Shown piece after piece: positions 43,593-50,609 of a stretch of 64,000 nt of DNA. The translations under genes and the position numbers were made by a program. Source of the stretch: Deltaproteobacteria bacterium. GTDB lineage: Bacteria; Myxococcota_A; UBA9042; PHBI01; JACKFB01. The notes under the pieces are model-generated. The model ran no database searches. It was given only the letters and a program-made list of their open reading frames with translations, and was not told the DNA's origin. The DNA is taken from contig JACKFB010000016.1 of the NCBI GenBank assembly GCA_020632695.1, positions 74,112 to 138,111 on the forward strand. Reading direction: 5' to 3'. Positions within the stretch are counted from its first letter, which is position 1. The number at the start of each line of letters is the position of its first letter.

Positions 43593-45356
43593 ATGTCGAT
43601 CCATCGTATTCGCCCGGCCGCGGCGATCGCCCTCGCCGCCGCTCTCGCCGCGAGCTCGTCCCTGTTCGCCTGTGGGGGCGAGGAGACCGGCTCCCCAGAC
43701 ACGCTCGCCGACGCGCAGCCGGACGCGGTGCCGGACACGCTGACCGACGCGCCCCTCCCCGACGCCGACGCCGCTCCGGACGCCGACCCGGACGCAGTGC
43801 CGGACACGGCGCTCGAGGTGGGCCCCGACGCCACGCCCGACGGCGAGTCCGACGCGGTGCCCGACACGGTGAGTGACGTCCCGAAGTCCGATCCGCTGCC
43901 GGTGGGTGCAGGCCTCGCGGCGACGGCGTGCAAGAACATCTGCGAGGAGGATCTCCCGCCCTGCTCCTACGACCCGGTGGGCGGCTCGGCCGAGCAGTGC
44001 GTCACCGACTGCAAGAAGAAGGCGGCGCAGGACGGCTGGTGGCTGGCGAACTTCCTCTGCTACTCGAACACCTGCGACGCGTCCAAGTGCCAGATCGCCG
44101 GCCCGCCGCTGCCGTCGACCCAGCTCTGCGACGACCTCTGCCAGAACCTGGATCAGTGCGACGTGCTCGACGCGCTGAACCTGCCCGAGGATCAGCCCGA
44201 CTTCTGCCGGGCAAACTGCGTCGGGGTCCAGGCGTCGGTACCCACGACCGCCGGGGCGCTGCCCTGCGCTCTCGCCGCGGTCACCGGCGGCTGCGACGGC
44301 GCGAAGGCTGCGGCGTGCATCGAGGACGCCGGCGACCCCGGCTTCCACCCGGAGTTCTGCGTCAAGGCCTGCGAGCCCTTCTATCTGGACGACCCGACCA
44401 ACGCGAGGTTCTGCGCTGCGGAGACCGCGCTGCGCGCCAAGTGGCCCGCGATGGACGACTGCACCCAGAGCTGCATCGCCTTCGGCAATGCCCAGCAGGC
44501 GCTGGTCTTCTCGGGCTGCCTGCTCCAGAACGAGTGCGCCGATCCGACGGTGTGCCTGTCGCCCCCCACCTCCAACGCGATCGCCTGCGACGAGGCCTGC
44601 GACGCCCTGGGCACCCTGTGCACGGAGCCGGGGCTCCCGCCGGTAGAATGCCCGGGCATCTGCACCGGCGCCGCGCTGGCCACGGGGAGCCCCGCCGATC
44701 CCGCAGCCGCCGCCTGCCTGCAGGGCCTCGACGCCTGCCCGGGAGGGACCGCCGAGCAGTCGTCCGCGCTGCTGACCTGCGTGCTGCCGAAGTCCCCGGA
44801 GTGCCATGACCTGTGTGACGCGCTGGTCCCCTGCGGCGCCGACAGCGGGCTGACCCAGGACATCTGTCTGGCGGATTGCAGCTTCGGCGCGTACGGCGAG
44901 GGCATCGCGCTCGCCGCCAAGGCCGCATGCACCCAGAAGTCGTCGATCTGCACCGACGTCCTGAAGTGTCTGGCGCCGGAGACCGACGACCCGGTCTGCG
45001 TGGCGAAGTGCGCGCGCATCGACGAGTGCGGCCTCGAGCCCATCCCCGATTGCCAGGCGGCGTGCACGCAGGAGCTGAAGCAGGGCGGCAAGTCCCTGGC
45101 GACGGCGATCTGCCAGATCATCTCGCCCTGCAACGACCAGGAGGTCTGCGGAAACCTGCCCGGGTTCGACCCGCCGGCCAACTGCGTGTCCGCCTGCGCG
45201 ACCGCCCCCAACACGTGCGCCGCCTACGCCGACGACTGCGCCGTCGCGTGCATGGGCGCCCTCACCGGCGCCAGCCTGACCGTGGGATCGGCGAGCTGCG
45301 TGCTGGACAAGCTTGGGGTCGACTGCGACGCGGCCGCGGTCAAGGAGTGCCAGTAG
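43593..45356 (+). CDS. Cys-rich lipoprotein with repeated C4-C6 modules
   Basis: 587 residues from ATG 43593, with GAGG nearby. Signal IALAAALAASSSLFAC, then an acidic linker of about 70 residues (TLADAQPDAVPDTLTDAP). The mature protein is about ten modules of roughly 45 residues, each with Cys spaced like CxxxCxxLxxC...CxxxC (for example LCDDLCQNLDQCDVLDAL, ECHDLCDALVPCGAD, VCVAKCARIDECG). It differs from the DGDPCT repeats in the neighbouring genes. Likely disulfide-linked, surface or periplasmic. I recognise no enzyme motif. The gene is monocistronic, with a convergent FG-GAP gene 48 bases beyond its stop. Confidence 0.82.
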   Translation: MSIHRIRPAAAIALAAALAASSSLFACGGEETGSPDTLADAQPDAVPDTLTDAPLPDADAAPDADPDAVPDTALEVGPDATPDGESDAVPDTVSDVPKSDPLPVGAGLAATACKNICEEDLPPCSYDPVGGSAEQCVTDCKKKAAQDGWWLANFLCYSNTCDASKCQIAGPPLPSTQLCDDLCQNLDQCDVLDALNLPEDQPDFCRANCVGVQASVPTTAGALPCALAAVTGGCDGAKAAACIEDAGDPGFHPEFCVKACEPFYLDDPTNARFCAAETALRAKWPAMDDCTQSCIAFGNAQQALVFSGCLLQNECADPTVCLSPPTSNAIACDEACDALGTLCTEPGLPPVECPGICTGAALATGSPADPAAAACLQGLDACPGGTAEQSSALLTCVLPKSPECHDLCDALVPCGADSGLTQDICLADCSFGAYGEGIALAAKAACTQKSSICTDVLKCLAPETDDPVCVAKCARIDECGLEPIPDCQAACTQELKQGGKSLATAICQIISPCNDQEVCGNLPGFDPPANCVSACATAPNTCAAYADDCAVACMGALTGASLTVGSASCVLDKLGVDCDAAAVKECQ

Positions 45357-45381
45357 CCGCGCCGGCCGGCGGGCGCCCGAT

Positions 45382-45413
45382 CCGCGCTGGCGGCAGGCGC
45401 CCGGTCAGCGCGG
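45382..45413. terminator. Hairpin at the convergent junction of two lipoprotein genes
   Basis: CCGCGCTG at 45382-45389 pairs with CAGCGCGG at 45406-45413 across a 16-base GC-rich loop, in the gap between the Cys-rich lipoprotein stop and the FG-GAP lipoprotein stop, reaching into its last codons. Possible bidirectional terminator; no T-tract. Confidence 0.3.
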
Positions 45414-46979
45414 GATGAAGCGCCCGTCGTGCTGGCTGCCCAGGTAGCCGCCCCAGCCCAGCCGAGCAGGCGCCGGCACGCCCAGGGACAGGCGCGCCAT
45501 CACCCAGCCCGCCGAGAACTCCCCGTAGACCGAGGTCCCCAGGACCAGGTCCAGGGTGCCGTCGCCGTCGATGTCCCCCAGCGCGGGTGTGGAGGCGGCG
45601 AACCCGTCGATGGCCTGCACCGGCGCGATCCGCCGCGCGGGGATGTCCATCATGTACAGCGCCGCGCGCTCGCCCACCACGTCCTCGTCGATCTCCTCGT
45701 CGCTGTCGGTCGGGGCGTCCATCAGCAGCAGCAGCACCTCGTCCCGCCGGTCTCCTCCGAGGTCCACCGCCACCGGCGAGCTGTAGCTCACACGCGCGTC
45801 GCTGAAGCTCCACAAGAGCCGCCCTGACGCGCCGGACACGACCCGGTGCTCGGCGCTGCTGTAGTCGGGGAAGGCGCCGATGTCGAAGACGGCGTACACG
45901 TCCGGGACCTCGTCGTCGTCGAAGTAGCCGATCGCCGGCGTCGCGTAGGTCTCGGCCCCGGGCACGCGCAGCGACCACAGCGCCGCCAGGCTGTCACCGT
46001 CGAAGGCCGCGAGCTGCCCGTCGAAGGTCGCCACCACGATGTCCAGCGTGCCGTCGCCGGTGAGATCGACCAGGGCCGGCGGCGCGATGACGCCCTTGCC
46101 GCTGCAATCCGGCGCCGCGGGCGCCGCGCCCTCGCTGGGAGCCGCCGGGCAGGCTCCTCCGGCGCCGCCCCACCCCACCGGCCGCGTCAAGCGCACGGCG
46201 CCGCTGAGGTCTCCCGCAGCGACGGCCGACAGCGGCGCGACCCACAAGGATCCGGGCAGGGTCTCGCCGCCGGAGCCGAAGACCACGGTGGGCTCACCGC
46301 GTCGGGTGTAGGTGAGGGCCGACATGTAGGTCTCCGCAGCGTCCGGCATCTCCGCGGCGGCCATCAGGCCGCCGTCGGCGCCGCCGATGATCACCAGATG
46401 GCTCGGCGGGCGCGGCTCGCCTGGACCGGCCGCCGGGAACCCGCCGTTGGCGAAGAGCAGATCCTCGACCCCGTCCGAGTCCTGGTCCCCGATGAGCTGA
46501 CCGGTGAAGAACTGCGAGCCTCCCGGCTTCATCGGATCGGGATCGGGCACGTAGCGCCAGATCTCGGCGCCGGTGAGGCCATCGCGGGCGCGCAGCTCGG
46601 CGCGGCGGCCGCCGATGATGACGTCGGGGACCTCGTCACCGTTGATCCGCACCAGCAGCGGCGTGGCGAAGAGCTCCTGGGTGGCCTCACCGCGCCACAG
46701 CTCGTGCCCGTCCACGCCGGAGCGCGCGGTGACGTACCCGGCAGCGCCGGCGCCGCTGGCGTCGTCGCCCGGCAGCCCGTGGCCGACGATGACGTCCAGC
46801 ACGCCGTCGCCGTCGAGATCGGCCAGCCGCGGGCTGGAGTACATCGTCAGATCGCCGCTCTTGCTCCACACCGTGGTCGGAGCAGGTGGGCTCACCGGCG
46901 CCGACCCCTGGTCCTGGCAGCCAGGACCCGACAACACGAGCAGCACGCCTGCGTAGAGTGGTGAGAGCGACATCTTCAT
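45405..46979 (-). CDS. FG-GAP/VCBS-repeat (beta-propeller) lipoprotein
   Basis: 524 residues from ATG 46979 (MKMSLSPLYAGVLLVLSGPGC, lipobox Cys at 21). The mature protein is built of propeller blades carrying Asp-rich calcium loops: LADLDGDGVLDVIVGHG, RINGDEVPDVIIGG, DQDSDGVEDLLFANG, VDLTGDGTLDIVVATFDG, DDDEVPDVYAVFDIG and GDIDGDGTLDLVLGTS. These are FG-GAP repeats as in integrin-alpha and bacterial surface proteins. No catalytic site is evident. It lies 20 bases after the second metzincin gene on the same strand, so HEAT protein, metzincin and propeller form one operon. Confidence 0.9.
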   Translation of the reverse strand: MKMSLSPLYAGVLLVLSGPGCQDQGSAPVSPPAPTTVWSKSGDLTMYSSPRLADLDGDGVLDVIVGHGLPGDDASGAGAAGYVTARSGVDGHELWRGEATQELFATPLLVRINGDEVPDVIIGGRRAELRARDGLTGAEIWRYVPDPDPMKPGGSQFFTGQLIGDQDSDGVEDLLFANGGFPAAGPGEPRPPSHLVIIGGADGGLMAAAEMPDAAETYMSALTYTRRGEPTVVFGSGGETLPGSLWVAPLSAVAAGDLSGAVRLTRPVGWGGAGGACPAAPSEGAAPAAPDCSGKGVIAPPALVDLTGDGTLDIVVATFDGQLAAFDGDSLAALWSLRVPGAETYATPAIGYFDDDEVPDVYAVFDIGAFPDYSSAEHRVVSGASGRLLWSFSDARVSYSSPVAVDLGGDRRDEVLLLLMDAPTDSDEEIDEDVVGERAALYMMDIPARRIAPVQAIDGFAASTPALGDIDGDGTLDLVLGTSVYGEFSAGWVMARLSLGVPAPARLGWGGYLGSQHDGRFIPR

Positions 46980-46999
46980 CGGAACGGCTCCGGGGGATC

Positions 47000-48457
47000 T
47001 CAGGGAGGGGGGCGCAGCAGCGGATGGGACCGCATGACGTGCCCCTGGGAGGCGCTGAACCCATCGTTGAGGTGTCCGAGGGGGTCGGCGTTCATCAGGT
47101 TGTCGGGCCCCGTGTCCGGGAGATTGTCCTCGAAGCCACTCGCCTCCGCCACATGGTAGAGCCCGAGGGCGTGGCCCAGCTCGTGGGCCAGGATGGTCCC
47201 CAGGGTCGCTCCGCCCCAGTACCCGCCGGCGGGGACGAGCGGGCAGGCGTGGCCGGCCAGCACGACGCCGTCGCCGACCCCGGGGGGGCCGAGGCCCGCG
47301 GGGACGTGCGTGGTCACGGCCTGGGGGTCGCGCAGGACGCCGGTCGTGGGGTCGCGCCGGCGCAGGCAGCCGGCGACGAAGACCGTGAGCGGCGCAAGCC
47401 CGTCCAGGCTGTCCGACGGTGGCCCCAGCGCTGCGTCGAGCGCCGCACGCAGCGCGGACACGTCGTCGGAGCCGTAGACCAGCGGGTCGGCGGGGGCGAC
47501 CGACGCGGTGACGACGGCGACGAAGTCCACGGCGATGCCCTGGGGGGCGAAGGCGGCGCGCACCAGCTCGAAGGCCTCGGAGAGCACCGGGTCCATCTCG
47601 GCTGCGTCCGCATCGAATTGCGAGGCCGAGCTCACGACGACGCGGACCGGCAGCACGAGGGGCTCGCCCGCCGCGGGCCGGGGCTCCACCTCGCGCAGCT
47701 CCACGTCGACGGTCTCGGCCGGCGTGGCAGCGTCCGGCGCCAGGGAGAGCGGCAAGGAGGTGGCGCAGTCGCGCTCGGACACGCGCACCTCGAGGGTGCT
47801 CGTGCCCAGAGCGCCGCTCCCGTCGTTGGGGAGCTGGAAGACGCCGAAGCCCTGACCGACGCTCGCCCGCTGCAGGCACTGGTGGCACACGGCCCCGTAG
47901 TCGGATGAGATGCTGGCGTCCGAGATCCAGCTCACACCCTCCCCGGTCAGCACCTCGTCGAGCTGGAAGCAACGGGCCACGGCGTCGCGAGCGCTCACCC
48001 TGAGGAAGGCCGCCCCGCTGCCGGCGTCGACCGCGATCGGCAACGGCTCGCTCACCCCCGACGGGCTCAACGGGACCCGAGCGACAGCGTGGAACCCCTG
48101 TCGATCCTCGAGCAGATCGCCCGGCACCAGCTCGGCGTCGCCGTCCTCACCGTCGTCGCCGCCGAGCTCCCCGTCGCCGTCGGTCGGGCCGACGTCACCG
48201 GGCAGGTCGGGCTCCACCTCGGCGTCCAGGTCCTGCAGGGCGTCGGCGTCGGGCCCGGCCACGTCGAGCCCGAGCCCGTCGGCCTCCACGTCGGCTGCGT
48301 CCCCCGCGCCGTCGCCGCCGTCGGCGGGCGCCGAGCCGCCGCTCGTCCCGCAGCCGGCGACCCACACCAGCGCACACGCGAGCAAGCACCCTCGACCAGG
48401 CCTGCCCTTCGCGGCGGCCCCTGGTCGGAACCCCTTCTCAGAGGTGCTTCGTCGCAT
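47000..48457 (-). CDS. Second metzincin-type metalloprotease lipoprotein
   Basis: 485 residues from ATG 48457. Signal GCLLACALVWVAGC, then an acidic linker of about 80 residues (GDGAGDAADVEADGLGLD and on). The next domain has VCHQCLQRASVGQGFG, matching VCVTCLNRAS of the 9215-10582 protein. Zinc signature HELGHALGLYH at residues 425-435; Met-turn in DNLMNADPLG; C-terminus FSASQGHVMRSHPLL, matching LSPQQSAVMRGNPWI of the paralogue. The start overlaps the end of the HEAT gene by 20 bases, and the FG-GAP lipoprotein follows 20 bases after its stop. Confidence 0.9.
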   Translation of the reverse strand: MRRSTSEKGFRPGAAAKGRPGRGCLLACALVWVAGCGTSGGSAPADGGDGAGDAADVEADGLGLDVAGPDADALQDLDAEVEPDLPGDVGPTDGDGELGGDDGEDGDAELVPGDLLEDRQGFHAVARVPLSPSGVSEPLPIAVDAGSGAAFLRVSARDAVARCFQLDEVLTGEGVSWISDASISSDYGAVCHQCLQRASVGQGFGVFQLPNDGSGALGTSTLEVRVSERDCATSLPLSLAPDAATPAETVDVELREVEPRPAAGEPLVLPVRVVVSSASQFDADAAEMDPVLSEAFELVRAAFAPQGIAVDFVAVVTASVAPADPLVYGSDDVSALRAALDAALGPPSDSLDGLAPLTVFVAGCLRRRDPTTGVLRDPQAVTTHVPAGLGPPGVGDGVVLAGHACPLVPAGGYWGGATLGTILAHELGHALGLYHVAEASGFEDNLPDTGPDNLMNADPLGHLNDGFSASQGHVMRSHPLLRPPP

Positions 48458-50471
48458 CCACGTACTTGCCCAGCTCCACCATCACCGGCGGCGAGGTCTC
48501 GCTTTCGAGGCGGGCCACCAGGATGGCCATGGCGTCGGGGTTGGTGGCAGCCGACTGTCCCAGCAGCCTCACCAGCATCAGCCGCACGTCCACGTGCTCC
48601 TCGCTGGCCAGGAGCTGTCCCAGGGTGGAGACCGCGTTGGCGGGCACCGATCCGGCCTCGATGAGCGAGTAGACGATCTTCGACCGCACCCGCGAGTCGG
48701 TCTCGTTCTGGAGCTGGTCGAGCAGCGACACCCAGACGTCGGGCGCGCCGATCTTCACCGCGGCGTTGGCCGCCATCTCGCGCACGTGCGGCGACTCGTG
48801 GGAGAGCTGGTCCTTGACCTCGGGCCACAGCGCCGGGTCCTTCGCGTTGCCGGCGGCTCCGACCACCGCCGCGAGCGCGTTGGGATCCGCCGTGGACTCG
48901 AAGCGGTTGGAGAGCTCGAGCCGCACCATCTCCGACAGATCGGGGTGCTCGGCCCGCGCCGTGTCGGCCAGATGCCCGAGCGACAGCAGCGCCGTGTTCT
49001 GCAGCTCGCGCTGGTCGTGGGCGTCGATGGGCGTGCCCTCCCACCGGGCCGCGTCGGTCAGCGTCTGGACGACCGCCACGTCGGGCTCCGGGATGTCCGA
49101 GAGCGCCGCCACCGCGCGGGCCCGATCGGCCCAGCTCATCTCGGTGTCCGCCAGCGCCGTCTCCAGCACCTCGCGCGCCTCCTTCGTGCCGGCCATCTCC
49201 AGGCCCAGGAAGGCGTGGGCCCGCTCGGTCTCGGTCATCGTTCCCGTCTTGAGCTCCGCCAGCAGCAGCTTCGCAGCCTCCGGGTGCAGCCGCAGGTACT
49301 GCAGGAGCATGATCTGCGCCCGGTAGATCGACCTGCCCTCCCCGCTCTGGACCAGCCGCCGGAACTCATCCAGCACCGAGGCCATGGAGCGCTCGCCGAG
49401 GCCGGGGATCGGCGGGACGTCGTCGTAGGCCCGCCCCTTGCGCACCGCGGGCGGCGGCTCGAGGCCGCCGGCGGTGAGCTGCATCCGGTCCCAGAAGCGG
49501 TAGTCGGAGCGGGAGATCGCCTTGGCCCACGCGTCACCGCCCGCGCTCTCGGTGCGCTGGAGACCCAGGTCGATCTGCTTGGACACCAGCGGCTTGTCGG
49601 CCACCACATACTCGAGCTGCAGGTGGACCTGCGCCTGCGAGAGCCACTTGCCGCTGGGAGCGAAGCTGAACTCGTCGCGGGAGCCGAGGATCTTCACCGT
49701 GGCCTTGGCCGTGTCGATGATCGGCCGCACGTCCTTGTAGAAGTCGCGCACCTTCAGCACCTGGGTCGGCACGTCCGGCGGCATCGGCGCCTGGGCCCGC
49801 TCGGCGGCGGGACCCACCACGGTGTAGGTCGCCTGATAGATGCCGGTGTCGTCGAGCTGCTCCTCGGTCCACTTGTTGGCCGACGGGTCGGCGGGCATCA
49901 CGCCCTCGGCGAGCAGCAGGATGTTCTGGTGCGCCATGCGCGTCTGCTCGTCGACGGACTTCGACAGGCCGATCCCCTGCAGCATGCAGCGCGAGTCCAT
50001 CCGGAACAGGAAGGGGAGCTCGTAGCCCTCGCCCATCGACGACGCCACCTGGCTGTTCAGCGACTGCTCGTTGTTCTCGATCCGCGCGGCGACAAGCCAG
50101 CCGTCCTCTCCCTCCTCGAGCACACGCAGCTCCAGGCGCGACCGGTAGCCCAGGGTGTAGCTCTGCGACGGCGAGGCCTGGCCCGGCATCCCGGGGACGT
50201 CCACGGCCTGGCCGTTGAACTTCGAGCGCACCTCCAGGTGCACGTCGTAGGCCAGCGCGTCACCGACCTCGAAGCGGCACAGCAGCGACCGGGGCTCGGC
50301 GTCGGCCGACGTGCCGGGCGCCTCATCGCTGGTCGAGCCCTGGGCCGGCGCCGGCGCCGCGGCGGTGACCGCCGCCTCGTGGTTCCGGCCGAAGATCAAC
50401 CACAGGACCACCAGCGCAGCCACGCCCGCCACGGCGATCCAGAGCCCTCGACGTCCGCCAGCCTCACTCAC
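48438..50471 (-). CDS. Membrane-anchored HEAT-repeat protein coupled to the second metzincin
   Basis: 677 residues from GTG 50471, with GGAG seven bases upstream. One N-terminal membrane helix (LWIAVAGVAALVVLWLIFG) anchors it, probably facing the periplasm. Residues 60-370 form a beta-rich domain (RFEVGDALAYDVHLEVRSKF, GYRSRLELRVLEEGEDGWLV), somewhat like the N-terminal sheet of large lipid-transfer/vitellogenin-type proteins, though this likeness is weak. Residues 370-670 are HEAT-type helix pairs (RARAVAALSDIPEPDVAVVQ, HVREMAANAAVKIGAPDVWV, DVRLMLVRLLGQSAATNP). Its 3' end overlaps the metzincin start by 20 bases, which mirrors the metzincin-HEAT coupling at 9215-11193. Confidence 0.85.
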   Translation of the reverse strand: MSEAGGRRGLWIAVAGVAALVVLWLIFGRNHEAAVTAAAPAPAQGSTSDEAPGTSADAEPRSLLCRFEVGDALAYDVHLEVRSKFNGQAVDVPGMPGQASPSQSYTLGYRSRLELRVLEEGEDGWLVAARIENNEQSLNSQVASSMGEGYELPFLFRMDSRCMLQGIGLSKSVDEQTRMAHQNILLLAEGVMPADPSANKWTEEQLDDTGIYQATYTVVGPAAERAQAPMPPDVPTQVLKVRDFYKDVRPIIDTAKATVKILGSRDEFSFAPSGKWLSQAQVHLQLEYVVADKPLVSKQIDLGLQRTESAGGDAWAKAISRSDYRFWDRMQLTAGGLEPPPAVRKGRAYDDVPPIPGLGERSMASVLDEFRRLVQSGEGRSIYRAQIMLLQYLRLHPEAAKLLLAELKTGTMTETERAHAFLGLEMAGTKEAREVLETALADTEMSWADRARAVAALSDIPEPDVAVVQTLTDAARWEGTPIDAHDQRELQNTALLSLGHLADTARAEHPDLSEMVRLELSNRFESTADPNALAAVVGAAGNAKDPALWPEVKDQLSHESPHVREMAANAAVKIGAPDVWVSLLDQLQNETDSRVRSKIVYSLIEAGSVPANAVSTLGQLLASEEHVDVRLMLVRLLGQSAATNPDAMAILVARLESETSPPVMVELGKYVDATKHL

Positions 50472-50526
50472 GGCTACGCTCCTCCGGGCGGCGCGTGCGC
50501 GCCGGTCCGCATCCCGAAAACAGTAC

Positions 50527-50552
50527 GGGCGGCGTACTTTCGCACGCCGCCC
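50527..50552 (-). terminator. Hairpin terminator of the 907-residue lipoprotein gene
   Basis: GGGCGGCGT at 50527-50535 pairs with ACGCCGCCC at 50544-50552 around an eight-base loop. On the minus strand it is followed by GTACTGTTTT, a short T-rich tail; on the plus strand by GCCCTTTT. It lies 58 bases after the stop of the gene ending at 50610 and before the HEAT gene, and could work in both directions. Confidence 0.65.
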
Positions 50553-50609
50553 GCCCTTTTCTCAACTCAGCGGTCGCTCCCCGGCAGGTGCCGAGGAGCG
50601 CCCGTCACG

